A stretch of 64,000 nt of DNA, from the NCBI GenBank assembly GCA_002336845.1, contig DDEX01000063.1, positions 38,222-102,221 of the forward strand, given 5' to 3'. The stretch comes from Rhodobacteraceae bacterium UBA1943. GTDB lineage: Bacteria; Pseudomonadota; Alphaproteobacteria; Rhodobacterales; Rhodobacteraceae. A program made the translations under genes and the position numbers. Positions 47,224-58,816 of the stretch are shown piece by piece (the stretch's first letter is position 1; every line of letters begins with the position of its first letter). Under the pieces are notes generated by a model. The model was not told the origin of the DNA. It was given only the letters and a program-made list of their open reading frames with translations, and searched no databases.

Positions 47224-47245
47224 AGGGGCGTTTCGCCCCTCTTTT
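47224..47245. terminator. Terminator between edd and the PilZ-like gene
   Basis: AGGGGCG-TTT-CGCCCCT (47224-47240), 7-bp perfect stem, followed by CTTTTTA. It serves edd on the plus strand and, by its A-rich left flank, may also end the convergent PilZ-like gene. Confidence 0.8.
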
Positions 47246-47249
47246 TACA

Positions 47250-47660
47250 TCAGCTATAAATGTCCAGCGTCCGGCCCTGATGGTTCCGGTGCGTCGAATA
47301 GACGAAGATGCGCTGCAGGTCCTTGTCGGAGAGCAGGCGCAGGAAACGCGCTTCAACGATGTCGTTGGGATAAACGCGCTGCGTCAGGCAACCGATCATC
47401 GGCAGGCGGGCGCTGACGATATCGAGATAGAAATTACGCGGCAGCTGGAACTTCGATGTCATATTGATGACGGCACCGCTGCGTGAGAGCTTGATGATCA
47501 AGCCGCGGCGGGAAACGAGATTGACGAGACCGCCGTTTTCCGTGAACTCGATGCGCGCCTCGTTGCATGTGTCCTCCATCGGGAAAGACTTTTCCCGATC
47601 GTACATGAAGGACTCTTCCTTGTTCAGGTAACTGCCTCGCGGCATTTGCCCCATACCCAT
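47250..47660 (-). CDS. PilZ-like domain protein
   Basis: 136-residue single-domain protein. The segment SRRGLIIKLSRSGAVI resembles the PilZ (D/N)xSxxG turn with a preceding Arg pair, but the canonical RxxxR c-di-GMP motif is not clear, so ligand binding is uncertain. Rhizobiaceae carry a similar small gene next to the edd/agl region. It is convergent with edd. No signal peptide or membrane segment. An internal ATG at 47606 could be the true start. Confidence 0.7.
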   Translation of the reverse strand: MGMGQMPRGSYLNKEESFMYDREKSFPMEDTCNEARIEFTENGGLVNLVSRRGLIIKLSRSGAVINMTSKFQLPRNFYLDIVSARLPMIGCLTQRVYPNDIVEARFLRLLSDKDLQRIFVYSTHRNHQGRTLDIYS

Positions 47661-47764
47661 ATCCGCCTGCCCCCGGCACTGTCGATTTCTCGAAAAAGCC
47701 TAGGGAGCAAGGCTTAACATCGGGTTGAGCGGCAGGGCAAAATCCTGCCGCTCACGACCCGAAA

Positions 47765-48856
<1,092 letters not shown>

Positions 48857-48885
48857 GTCTCTACCTCCCCTATGTTCGTGACCGA

Positions 48886-50541
<1,656 letters not shown>

Positions 50542-50570
50542 TCTTGCATGTCCTGTTAGCTTGAAAGGCG

Positions 50571-51716
50571 TCAGCCGCCCTTGACCGACCCCGACAGCAG
50601 GCCGCGCACGAGGTAGCGTTGCAGGCTGAAGAAGACAATCAGGGGTACGATGATGGTGATGAAGGCGGAAGCCGTGAGGATTTCCCAGTTGCCGCCGCGC
50701 GAACCAAGCAGGTTCACCAGGCGCCCCGTCAGCACAAGCTCGTCGTTGCCCGTGCCGAGGAACACCATGGCGACAAGCAGGTCGTTCCAGGTCCACAGGA
50801 ACTGGAAGATGGAGAACGAGGCGAGCGCCGGGAAGGACAGCGGCAGGATGATCTTCACGAAGATATCGAAATCGGAGGCGCCGTCGACGCGCGCCGATTC
50901 CATGATCTCGCGCGGCAGGCCGGCCATGTAGTTGCGCAGGAGATAGACGGCGAGCGGCAGGCCGAAGCCCATATGGGCGAGCCAGATGCCGACATAAGTC
51001 TTGGCCGGCACGCCGAAGAAGGCGCCGACGCCGTTATAGAGCCGGAGCAGCGGGATCAGCGACATCTGCAGCGGCACGACGAGCAGGCCGACGACGACGG
51101 CGATGAGGATCGCCCGACCAGGGAACGGCATCCAGGCCAGCGCATAGGCGCAGAAGGCGGCAACGAGGATCGGGATGATCGTCGAGGGAATGGCCACCGT
51201 CAGCGAATTGATGAAGGACGAGCCGATGCCGGCGGCGCTCAGTACTTCACGGTAATTGTCGAGCGTGAAGCGCGGCGGCACGGAGGCGGTGTAGAAGATA
51301 CGCTGGCCGCGCGTGCCTTCCATCTTCGTCGGAGAGACGATCTCGTAGCTGCCGTCGGCATTGACCGTCAGCATCTGGCCGTCGCCGATATCGGCAGCCG
51401 TACCGGCCTCGAAAGCGGCGGGCTGCATGGGCCGGAAGCCGAAGGCGGAAACCTTGGCATCGCCGCCTTCGAGCAGGTTGCCCGAAATGACGAACTTGCC
51501 GTCCTTCTCGACCTGCGCTTCAGGAGACGCAGCGCGACCGGTGAGGTTCTGCGAGGAGGTGGACAGCGCCGTCCACCAGCCGGAGACCGCGAGCTGATCC
51601 TTGTCGCGCAGCGACGAGATAAGGAGGCCCGCCGTCGGCAGCGTCCAGAGTGCGACGAGCAGGAGGACCGAGAGATGGACGACGAAGATGAGGGGCGAAC
51701 GGGCGGAAGCAATCAT
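50571..51716 (-). CDS. aglG: Alpha-glucoside ABC transporter permease
   Basis: 381-residue MalG-type permease of the AglEFGK importer. Six membrane helices are seen; an unusually large periplasmic loop (about residues 45-165) follows the first. The EAA loop that contacts AglK reads ESARVDGASDFDIFVKIILP. The start lies 1 bp past the aglF stop, so translation is coupled. Confidence 0.94.
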   Translation of the reverse strand: MIASARSPLIFVVHLSVLLLVALWTLPTAGLLISSLRDKDQLAVSGWWTALSTSSQNLTGRAASPEAQVEKDGKFVISGNLLEGGDAKVSAFGFRPMQPAAFEAGTAADIGDGQMLTVNADGSYEIVSPTKMEGTRGQRIFYTASVPPRFTLDNYREVLSAAGIGSSFINSLTVAIPSTIIPILVAAFCAYALAWMPFPGRAILIAVVVGLLVVPLQMSLIPLLRLYNGVGAFFGVPAKTYVGIWLAHMGFGLPLAVYLLRNYMAGLPREIMESARVDGASDFDIFVKIILPLSFPALASFSIFQFLWTWNDLLVAMVFLGTGNDELVLTGRLVNLLGSRGGNWEILTASAFITIIVPLIVFFSLQRYLVRGLLSGSVKGG

Positions 51717-51717
51717 C

Positions 51718-52725
51718 TCAGCGCTCCATTTCCTTGGTGGCGTTGCGGATGTTCCAGATCATGATCGGGACTACGAGGATCATGATGACCACGGCGATGG
51801 ACGCGCCGCGCCCGAAATCGCCGCCACCGCGGAACATCCAGTCGAACATCAGGTTCGCCAGAACCTGCGTCTGCCATTGCCCGTTCGTCATCGCGAGCAC
51901 GATGTCGAAGACCTTGAGGACGAGGATGGTGATGGTCGTCCACACCACGGCGATCGTGCCCCAGATTTGCGGTACCATGATCTTGAAGAAGATCTGCATA
52001 CCGCTTGCACCGTCGATGACGGCCGCCTCGATCGTTTCCTCGGGGATCCCGCGCAAGGCCGCGGAAAGGATGACCATGGCGAAGCCGGTCTGGATCCAGA
52101 TAAGGATGACCATCAGGAAGAAATTGTTCCAGAAGGGAATGGTCATCCACGCCTCGGGCGTGCCGCCCATGGCGACCACGATGGCGTTGAGGATGCCGAT
52201 CTGCTCGGAGCCTTCCGAGCGGTAGTCGTAAACGAACTTCCAGATCACGGCCGCGCCGACGAAGGAGATCGCCATTGGCATGAAGATCAGGGTTTTCGCG
52301 ATGTTGCCCCACCAGATGCGGTCGGTCAGCGCCGCAATGATCAGACCGAAGAAGGTGGAGAGCGCCGGCACGACGAGGAGCCAGAGGAAGTTGTTGAAGA
52401 TCGACTGGCGGAACTCGCCGTCGCCGAACATCCAGATGAAATTGCTGAAGCCGACGAACTGCTGGCCAGAGCGGTCATGGAAGGCGAGCCGCACGGATTC
52501 GAAAACGGGATAGATGAGGTAGATGGCGAGCGCGAAGAGCGCAGGCGCCATAAACAGCCACGGCCGGATGGCATTGGTGATGCGCAGGTTCTGCGATGCC
52601 TGCGCCCCGCTCATTCCCTTGGATGGGAAGATCCTGTCGAGCAGCCAGTTCGTTCCGAAGAAATAGGCGGCGCAGGCGAGCACGCCTCCCACCATTGTGA
52701 AAATGGCGAATAACAATTGCTGCAT
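51718..52725 (-). CDS. aglF: Alpha-glucoside ABC transporter permease
   Basis: 335-residue MalF-type permease, the partner of AglG in the membrane channel. Eight or so hydrophobic helices are seen; EAAVIDGASGMQIFFKIMVP is the EAA motif that docks on AglK. Start at 52725 (MQQLLFAIFTMVGG), which gives an N-terminal helix; the longer frame upstream is not helix-like. It lies 166 bp after the aglE stop, in the same direction. Confidence 0.94.
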   Translation of the reverse strand: MQQLLFAIFTMVGGVLACAAYFFGTNWLLDRIFPSKGMSGAQASQNLRITNAIRPWLFMAPALFALAIYLIYPVFESVRLAFHDRSGQQFVGFSNFIWMFGDGEFRQSIFNNFLWLLVVPALSTFFGLIIAALTDRIWWGNIAKTLIFMPMAISFVGAAVIWKFVYDYRSEGSEQIGILNAIVVAMGGTPEAWMTIPFWNNFFLMVILIWIQTGFAMVILSAALRGIPEETIEAAVIDGASGMQIFFKIMVPQIWGTIAVVWTTITILVLKVFDIVLAMTNGQWQTQVLANLMFDWMFRGGGDFGRGASIAVVIMILVVPIMIWNIRNATKEMER

Positions 52726-52891
52726 GGCAGTTCCTCCCCAGGAATGCTTCCCCCCGATGCCCCTCCCTCGCAATGCCGGCATTGCGGAAGAGTCACCTCG
52801 AGCGTTCACGCGGACCTTGCCGCATGGTCTGGCTGCACTTCGTCATGCTTGAAGAGAACCGGCCGGCGGATGCCGGCCGGTTCGCCAGGTT

Positions 52892-54250
52892 TTACTTGAT
52901 GGCGTCCCAGGCCTTCTGGACACCGCTGGCGACGTCGGCCGAGGACTTGCCGCCGACGAAGTCGACCATGCCGGTCCAGAACGCACCCGCGCCGATCTTG
53001 CCCGGCATCAGATCCGAACCATCGAAGCGGAACGTCGTCGAGTCGAGCAGGATCTCGCCCTGCTTTTTCATCGGCGCGTTGGCATAGGCTTCCTTGTTGG
53101 CGCTCTTGAAGGGCGTCAGGAAGCTGGTCTGGGCCATCCAGACCTCATGCGCGATCGGCGTCTTCAGGAATTCGATGAAGGCGCGCGAGGCCGGCGTGTC
53201 CTTGGTGATCATGGCGAGCGTGCCGGCACCAAGAACCGGGTTGCCGAGTTCCGGCTTGCTGGCATAGGGCGGCATGTAGAAGAAGTCCGCGTCTTCGCCG
53301 ACAACAGTGCCTTCCGGGAAGAAGGACGGGATGAACGACGCCTGGTGATGCAGGTAGCACTTCGGCGGCGACGCGAAGAGGCCCTTCGGGCTATCGCGGA
53401 AGTCGGTGGAGGCAACGGCTGCCGCGCCGCCATCGACGAACTTGTCGTTCTTGGCAAACCAGCCGAACTCATCGAGCGCGCCGACCACGGCCGGATCGGT
53501 GAACGGGATCTCGTTCTTGACCCACTTGTCGTAGGTTTCCGGTGTTGCCGTGCGCAGCATCAGGTCTTCGACCCAGTCAGTCGCCGGCCAGCCGGTGGCG
53601 CCGCCCGAACCGAGGCCGATGCACCAGGGCGTGCCGCCGTCGGCGACGATCTTTTCCGTCAGCGCCTTGAGGTCCTCCATGGTCTTGGGCACTTCGTAGC
53701 CGGCGTCCTCGAAGTTCTCCGGCACGTACCAGACGAGCGACTTCACGTCGATCTTGTAGGGGAAGGCATAGAGCGCGGCAGTGCCGTCCTTGCCCTTGTA
53801 GGTCGACAGATCGACCCAGGACTGACCGGCGGCGTAATTGTCGAGAAGCCACTTCTGGGTCTCCTCGCCGAGCGGCGTCAGGTAACCCTTGGAGGCGAGG
53901 TCGGCGATCAGGCCCGGCTGCGGCAGGATGGCGACGTCAGGCGGGCTGCCGGCCTGCGTGTCGATGACGATCTGCTGCTCGTAGTTTTCCGAGGAGGAGT
54001 ATTTCAATTCGACGCCCGTCGCCTCGACGAAATAGGCGTAGACATTCTTGAAGAGGGCTTCGTCCTCACCGCGCCAGGGGCCGAAGATCGTCAAAGTCTG
54101 GCCCTTGAGGTCATGGTCCTTCTTGAAATCTTCAAAGCTCTGCCAGTTGAACTTGGCATCCTCGCCGGGCTTGAACTTCAAGTCGGCAGCAGCGGCGCCG
54201 CCCGCCATCAGAAGCGCGAGCGCGGCCGTCATCAGCAATGTCTTTTTCAC
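52892..54250 (-). CDS. aglE: Alpha-glucoside periplasmic binding protein
   Basis: 452-residue solute-binding protein (family 1) that captures alpha-glucosides in the periplasm. The signal peptide (KKTLLMTAALALLMAGGAAA) ends near residue 22. The start is probably GTG at 54250, as a GGGAGG ribosome site lies nine bases upstream; the in-frame ATG 45 bp earlier has no such site. It is the first gene of the agl operon and is divergent from aglR, with operators in between. Confidence 0.94.
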   Translation of the reverse strand: MKKTLLMTAALALLMAGGAAAADLKFKPGEDAKFNWQSFEDFKKDHDLKGQTLTIFGPWRGEDEALFKNVYAYFVEATGVELKYSSSENYEQQIVIDTQAGSPPDVAILPQPGLIADLASKGYLTPLGEETQKWLLDNYAAGQSWVDLSTYKGKDGTAALYAFPYKIDVKSLVWYVPENFEDAGYEVPKTMEDLKALTEKIVADGGTPWCIGLGSGGATGWPATDWVEDLMLRTATPETYDKWVKNEIPFTDPAVVGALDEFGWFAKNDKFVDGGAAAVASTDFRDSPKGLFASPPKCYLHHQASFIPSFFPEGTVVGEDADFFYMPPYASKPELGNPVLGAGTLAMITKDTPASRAFIEFLKTPIAHEVWMAQTSFLTPFKSANKEAYANAPMKKQGEILLDSTTFRFDGSDLMPGKIGAGAFWTGMVDFVGGKSSADVASGVQKAWDAIK

Positions 54251-54316
54251 GGTGATTTGCCTCCCATAGCAACCCCGCCCTCCCGGGGCAGGCATCCTCT
54301 AAAATACCCCAAAATT

Positions 54317-54328
54317 CAAAGCGCTTTG
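54317..54328. promoter_or_regulatory. AglR operator O1 (near aglE)
   Basis: CAAAGCGCTTTG, a perfect 12-bp palindrome 67 bp before the aglE GTG. It matches the core of the two other sites in this region. Confidence 0.7.
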
Positions 54329-54478
54329 GATTTCCTTTCATCCCATTTCCCCATCACCCTCGTCAAGTACCCCCAAACCGTTTCAAACAAGAATGCCGTT
54401 TCTGACGCAGTGCAGCGTAGTTTTGCGCCGCAAAATGACCAAATGTGCTTTTCCCAAAGGATTTGCTGATGTTACATG

Positions 54479-54492
54479 CCAAAACGCTTTGG
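54479..54492. promoter_or_regulatory. AglR operator O2
   Basis: CCAAAACGCTTTGG, the same palindrome with one mismatched position, 59 bp before the aglR GTG. Confidence 0.7.
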
Positions 54493-54514
54493 GAGGAACA
54501 TCGGGCATAAATAT

Positions 54515-54526
54515 CCAAAGCGCTTT
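54515..54526. promoter_or_regulatory. AglR operator O3 (near aglR)
   Basis: CCAAAGCGCTTT (54515-54526) holds the perfect AAAGCGCTTT core, 25 bp before the aglR start, where bound repressor would block its own promoter. Confidence 0.7.
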
Positions 54527-54550
54527 TAATGTTTCAAGAAAGCTAAGCAT

Positions 54551-55579
54551 GTGAATCTCAAGCAGTTATCGCAATTGCTGGGCCTGTCGCAGACAACCGT
54601 CAGCAGGGCGCTGAACGGTTATCCGGAGGTCAATGCCGAGACGCGCCAGCGGGTGCTCGAGGCCGTGCGCGAAACGGGTTATCGCCCGAACCGGGCAGCG
54701 CAGCGCCTTGCGACCGGCCGCGCCGGCTCCATCGGCCTCGTCATGCCGACGGCCGACAGCATCGAATCCGACGTGCATTTCGGTGAATTCCTCGCCGGCC
54801 TCGGCGACGAGGCGGTCAAGCACGACTTCCATTTCGTCATCAACCCGAGCCCACCGGAGGAGGAGACCGCGACCTGCAGGCGCCTGGTGGCGAGCGGCAA
54901 TGTGGATGCGCTGTTCCTGGCCTATATGCGCGAAAAGGACCCGCGCATCGCCATGATGAAGTCGCTTAAGACGCCCTTCGTGGTGCATGGCCGCTCAATC
55001 GGCATCCCGACCGATTATCCCTATCTCGACATCGACAATACCGGGGCCTTCTACGATGCCGCGCGGCTGCTCGCGCAGCTCGGCCATCGGCATTTCGCGC
55101 TCATCAACGGACCGGATTACCTGACCTTCTCGATCCGCCGTACGAAAGGCACGATGCGTGCGCTCGCCGAGCATGGCCTCACGCTCCGGGACGACTGTAT
55201 CTCCAATTCGCAGATGACCGACGAACACGGTTTTCGCGCCATGGAACGCTTCCTTCAGCTCGAAACGCCGCCCACCGCCGTCCTGTGTTCCAGTACGGTG
55301 ATGGCGCTCGGCGCCGTGCGCGCGATCAACCAGGCGGGATTGAAGCTCGGCTCGGACATTTCGCTCATCGCCCATGACGACGTGCTGCCCATGCTGAAAC
55401 CGGAGAACTTCATGGTGCCGCTGACGACGACCCGCTCATCGCTACGCGCCGCCGGCCAGCGCATCGCCCGCCGCCTCATCGCCGATATTCTCCAGATCGA
55501 GACCCTGCCGCAGCAGGAGCTCTGGAAAACGGATCTCATCGTGCGCGCCTCGACGGGACCGGCGCCCTCGGGAAAATGA
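54551..55579 (+). CDS. aglR: LacI-family regulator of the agl operon
   Basis: 342-residue LacI/GalR-type repressor. The N-terminal HTH (LKQLSQLLGLSQTTVSRAL) binds DNA and the remainder is a periplasmic-binding-protein-like sensor domain that recognises a sugar. The start codon is GTG at 54551; an ATG two bases upstream is out of frame. Known role in Sinorhizobium meliloti: represses aglEFGAK until an alpha-glucoside is present. Three matching operators lie in the intergenic region. It converges with folD on a shared terminator. Confidence 0.94.
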   Translation: MNLKQLSQLLGLSQTTVSRALNGYPEVNAETRQRVLEAVRETGYRPNRAAQRLATGRAGSIGLVMPTADSIESDVHFGEFLAGLGDEAVKHDFHFVINPSPPEEETATCRRLVASGNVDALFLAYMREKDPRIAMMKSLKTPFVVHGRSIGIPTDYPYLDIDNTGAFYDAARLLAQLGHRHFALINGPDYLTFSIRRTKGTMRALAEHGLTLRDDCISNSQMTDEHGFRAMERFLQLETPPTAVLCSSTVMALGAVRAINQAGLKLGSDISLIAHDDVLPMLKPENFMVPLTTTRSSLRAAGQRIARRLIADILQIETLPQQELWKTDLIVRASTGPAPSGK

Positions 55580-55580
55580 A

Positions 55581-55606
55581 AAAAGGCGCCCTGCGAGGCG
55601 CCTTTT
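55581..55606. terminator. Bidirectional terminator of aglR and folD
   Basis: Perfect 10-bp stem (AAAAGGCGCC / GGCGCCTTTT), 6-nt loop, flanked by T/A runs that suit both strands. It lies between convergent aglR and folD, about 2 and 11 bp from their stops. Confidence 0.9.
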
Positions 55607-55616
55607 CTTCAGACAA

Positions 55617-56516
55617 TCAAAACTTCGGCGGCGTCCTACCGGCCTTGCGATAGGCGGCGATGACCGTGTTGGCCATCAGCATGGCGATGGTCATCGGGCC
55701 GACACCGCCCGGGACCGGGGTGATGACGCCGGCAACCTTGGCAACCTCGTCGAAGGCGACGTCCCCGACGAGACGCGCCTTGCCCTCGCCCTTTTCCGGC
55801 GCGGCGATGCGGTTTATGCCGACGTCGATGACCGTCGCGCCGGGCTTGACCCAATCGGCCTTGACCATTTCCGGACGGCCGACGGCGGCGACGAGAATAT
55901 CGGCATTGCGGCAGACGCCGGCCAGATCCTTCGTGCGCGAATGGGCGGTCGTGACCGTCGCATTGGCGGCGAGCAGCAGCGCCGACATCGGCTTGCCGAA
56001 GAGGTTGGAGCGGCCGATCACGACGGCATTGAGGCCGGAGAGATCTTCACCGTGCGTGCGGCGCACGAAGACCATCGCACCGGCCGGGGTGCAGGAGACG
56101 AGACCACCGTCGAGATCACCCGTCGCGACCTTGCCGGCATTGACGACATGCAGGCCGTCGACGTCCTTTTCCGGGCGGATCGACTGGATGATCGGCTCGG
56201 AATTCAGGTGCTTCGGCAGCGGCAGCTGCACGAGGATGCCGTGAATGGTCTCGTCGCCGTTCAGCGTCTCGACGAGAGCGGCAAGCTCCTCCTGCGTCGT
56301 CGTTTCAGGCAGCGTGTGCTGGATGGAGTTGAAGCCGCATTCCTTGGCCATGCGGCTCTTGGCGCCGACATACGCGTGGCTTGCCGGATCCTCGCCGACG
56401 ATGACGACGGCGAGGCCCGGCTTGAAGCCTGCGTCCTTCTCCAGCGCCGAGGTCGCGGACTTCACGGCGTCAATCACGGAAGCGGCAACCTGCTTCCCAT
56501 CGATAATGGTGGTCAC
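55617..56516 (-). CDS. folD: Methylenetetrahydrofolate dehydrogenase/cyclohydrolase
   Basis: 299-residue bifunctional FolD that interconverts 5,10-methylene-THF, methenyl-THF and 10-formyl-[16 protein letters not shown] holds the catalytic Lys, [11 protein letters not shown] and [11 protein letters not shown] are conserved family blocks, and [13 protein letters not shown] plus the C-terminal [16 protein letters not shown] form the NADP-binding domain. Start at 56516. In Agrobacterium-type genomes folD sits next to the agl region. Confidence 0.97.
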   Translation of the reverse strand: MTTIIDGKQVAASVIDAVKSATSALEKDAGFKPGLAVVIVGEDPASHAYVGAKSRMAKECGFNSIQHTLPETTTQEELAALVETLNGDETIHGILVQLPLPKHLNSEPIIQSIRPEKDVDGLHVVNAGKVATGDLDGGLVSCTPAGAMVFVRRTHGEDLSGLNAVVIGRSNLFGKPMSALLLAANATVTTAHSRTKDLAGVCRNADILVAAVGRPEMVKADWVKPGATVIDVGINRIAAPEKGEGKARLVGDVAFDEVAKVAGVITPVPGGVGPMTIAMLMANTVIAAYRKAGRTPPKF

Positions 56517-57053
56517 ATTTCTCTCCCTGAATGAAGTGCGCCCATTCTAGGGACGCGGTCGCACGGCGGGATGGCCTCTTAACGCCCTATGCTGTCCAAA
56601 ACGGATAATTTCAAGCGCCACATGGTCGAAAGCGTCCGCCCAATTCGTTAACGCCGGTTTTCCTTTCAGCGATGAGAGCGCGCGACCTCCGCATGCGCAA
56701 GCCGGTCATGCCGGCAAACGAGTTCGATTTTGAAGCAACCTCCACAAATAATTCCACGCAGAAGCACCGGAAAACACGCGAATAGGTCTGAAAATCCGTT
56801 TCATTTCATAGTGATGGAACAACAGCGGCGTTGATGGTTAGCACACTGTAAACACGTTGCGCAGCCTTCTAGGGAATTCCTTTAAGGCCCCTTCAGACGG
56901 AATTGCTACATCCGCATCAAGCAGCACGAGCCTTTGCGGGAGCAGCATGAAGCCCTTTTCGTCAGACCCTATCGAATGCGCCGGTGGGCAGGGCATGCGC
57001 GCGGCCCGGACCGGGTGTCCTATCTGCGGCGTGATCGCAAAAGGAGCGATATC
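56517..57053. other. 537-bp gap upstream of the WecG-type gene
   Basis: A relatively AT-rich region (for example 56740-56840) between divergent folD and the glycosyltransferase. It probably holds both promoters. The only candidate gene is the short frame at 56947-57057, described separately. Otherwise nothing is seen. Confidence 0.55.
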
Positions 57054-57057
57054 ATGA
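56947..57057 (+). CDS. Possible 36-residue leader peptide before the glycosyltransferase
   Basis: The ATG at 56947 follows GCGGGAGCAGC, and the TGA at 57055 overlaps the ATG of the next gene (ATGA), which suggests coupled translation. The peptide has a GCPICG (CPxC-like) motif. There is no homology evidence; it may be a chance frame. Confidence 0.25.
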   Translation: MKPFSSDPIECAGGQGMRAARTGCPICGVIAKGAIS

Positions 57058-57863
57058 ATCTCATGTCGGGCAACCTTGTCGCCGCGCAGCGTGATATCCT
57101 CGGCTTGCCGGTCTGCGAACTCAGCTGGGCGGACGCCTTCGCCTTTGCTGAAGAGGTCGCGACCATGCCCTTCGGCCAGACGGTCGTCGCCTTTATCAAC
57201 GCCAACAATGCCAACCTGATGATGCGCGACCCGGAATACCGGGCGGTGCTGGAGCGGCAGGTCGTCTTCCCCGATGGTCACGGCGTCGATATCGCCTCCA
57301 TGGTGTTCCACGGGCGGGAGTTCCCGGCCAACCTCAACGGCACGGATTTCGTTCCCGCGCTTCTGACCTATATCACCAAACCGATGCGCGTGGCCCTGAT
57401 CGGCACCCGGGCGACGACGCTGGAGCGCGCGACGGAGAATTTCCGCCGTCACACCCCCTGGCATGAATTCATCCCGATTTCCGATGGCTACTTCGACCGC
57501 GCGAAATCCGACGAGATCATGGAGCGGGTACGCGCGGCCAATGTCGATATCCTCCTGGTCGCCATGGGTAGCCCGGCGCAGGAAAAGTGGATCGACCGGC
57601 ATGTCGGTCCCGGCCATGCCCGCCTGGTGCTGAGTGTTGGCGCGCTCTTCGATTTCGTCGCCGGCGATGTGCGCCGCGCGCCGGAAGGCCTGCGCAAACT
57701 GCGCCTTGAGTGGATCTACCGGCTGGCGCAGGAACCCAAGCGCCTGTGGCGGCGCTATGTGCTGGGCAACCCGCTCTTCCTTTACCACGTCCTTCGCTAC
57801 AAGCTCTCGGGCACCGTGGCGAGACGCCGGGCCAACGAAACAATGAAAGCCGGTATGCGCTGA
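57054..57863 (+). CDS. WecG/TagA/CpsF-family glycosyltransferase
   Basis: 269-residue enzyme of the WecG/TagA/CpsF (GT26) type, which transfers a sugar, often ManNAc-like, to a lipid-linked acceptor during surface polysaccharide synthesis. AFINANNANLMMRDP is the donor-site block; SDGYFDRAK, VAMGSPAQEKWID and SVGALFDFVAGDVRRAP follow. The start at 57054 has AAGGAG 8-14 bp upstream. Rhizobiaceae carry such a gene beside the flagellar cluster; the polysaccharide is not identifiable. Confidence 0.85.
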   Translation: MNLMSGNLVAAQRDILGLPVCELSWADAFAFAEEVATMPFGQTVVAFINANNANLMMRDPEYRAVLERQVVFPDGHGVDIASMVFHGREFPANLNGTDFVPALLTYITKPMRVALIGTRATTLERATENFRRHTPWHEFIPISDGYFDRAKSDEIMERVRAANVDILLVAMGSPAQEKWIDRHVGPGHARLVLSVGALFDFVAGDVRRAPEGLRKLRLEWIYRLAQEPKRLWRRYVLGNPLFLYHVLRYKLSGTVARRRANETMKAGMR

Positions 57864-57905
57864 GCGGCCGGCTCTATCGTTCTCTTCCGTTTCAGGCGGC
57901 AGGCA

Positions 57906-58436
57906 TCAGTGCCCGCCGCTTTTTTCCGCGTGCTTGGCTTCCGGCACATCGCCCTTCAAAAGCGTCACGCCCTTCTTGGGCGCCGGATCCTCCACCGAAG
58001 CGGTGGTGATATAGTCGATCTGCTCGACATAGACTTCTGCGATGACCTCCGCGCCGAAGCGCCGGTTCAGCCCCTCCTTCACCACACCCCGGAAGGCGTC
58101 GAGGTCGAAATGCTCGGTCGACGTCACGTCGATCATCTTCTTGCCGACGAGCAGCGTATAGAGTTCATCAGTGATCATCTGCGGCAGAGGCACGACCTGC
58201 TTGGCCGCCAGCTCCTTGTTCGCCTTGTAGGCGAGCTTGGTCAGCAGGTAGCCGTTGACGCCACCCTCCCCGATGACCGGAACCGTCGTGGTGTAGCCGG
58301 TGACGAACTCCATGGCCGCCTCACGCTCGGCGGCAGCCGTATCGACCTTGGGGGCCGAGGCCATCGTCAGCGAGAAATAGACCGAGGCGAGCGTGATCGC
58401 GAGAATCCAGACACCGGTGCCGATGAGCTTGATCAT
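57906..58436 (-). CDS. FliL-like membrane protein
   Basis: 176-residue protein with one N-terminal membrane helix (GTGVWILAITLASVYFSL) and a periplasmic domain. The C-terminal half DELYTLLVGKK...FRGVVKEGLNRRFG...IAEVYVEQIDYI resembles the FliL stator-associated fold, but the match is by pattern only. It overlaps the FlgN-like gene by 4 bp at the end of the flagellar block. A role at the flagellar motor is inferred from position. Confidence 0.6.
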   Translation of the reverse strand: MIKLIGTGVWILAITLASVYFSLTMASAPKVDTAAAEREAAMEFVTGYTTTVPVIGEGGVNGYLLTKLAYKANKELAAKQVVPLPQMITDELYTLLVGKKMIDVTSTEHFDLDAFRGVVKEGLNRRFGAEVIAEVYVEQIDYITTASVEDPAPKKGVTLLKGDVPEAKHAEKSGGH

Positions 58437-58801
58437 GTGCCGTAACCCAGGCGGAACTGTTCCTGCGAATAGGTGCCGTCGGCCTCGAGGTCCTGCACGG
58501 CGTTCTTCAGGATGGTGACGACTTCGCGCACAGCCTCCAGATGGGCCGAGACGCGCTGCGCATTGGTGGCGAGCTTTTCACGCACGCGGCCGAGCAGCGG
58601 CGAGAAGGCCGGCGGCACTTCGTCCGGGCGCACGTCGCGCGTCAGCATCGCCAGCTCATAGAGGCATCGGCTCTTGTGGGCGTTCGACGTCGGCAGATCG
58701 AAATCGGGGTCGCGGCCGATATTGTCGTTCTCATGGTCGATGATGGTTTCAAGCCGTCCGAGAACGGTGCGGATCCGGAGTTCGTTGTTTGCCTGTTCCA
58801 T
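58433..58801 (-). CDS. FlgN-like flagellar chaperone candidate
   Basis: 122-residue helical protein with no membrane segment. The pattern of two long amphipathic helices with SNAHKSRCLYELAML and LLGRVREKLATNAQRVSAHL resembles FlgN, the export chaperone of the hook-associated proteins FlgK and FlgL. The low sequence similarity in rhizobia means the match is by pattern and neighbourhood. It lies between the FlgJ-type gene and the FliL-like gene with 15-bp and 4-bp junctions. Confidence 0.6.
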   Translation of the reverse strand: MEQANNELRIRTVLGRLETIIDHENDNIGRDPDFDLPTSNAHKSRCLYELAMLTRDVRPDEVPPAFSPLLGRVREKLATNAQRVSAHLEAVREVVTILKNAVQDLEADGTYSQEQFRLGYGT

Positions 58802-58816
58802 TTTGTTGTTCTCCGC

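Larger units (their letters stand above)
54251..54550. promoter_or_regulatory. aglE-aglR divergent regulatory region
   Basis: 300-bp region between the divergent aglE and aglR genes. It contains three LacI-type palindromes (54317, 54479, 54517) listed separately, but no other gene. Both promoters must lie here. Confidence 0.75.
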
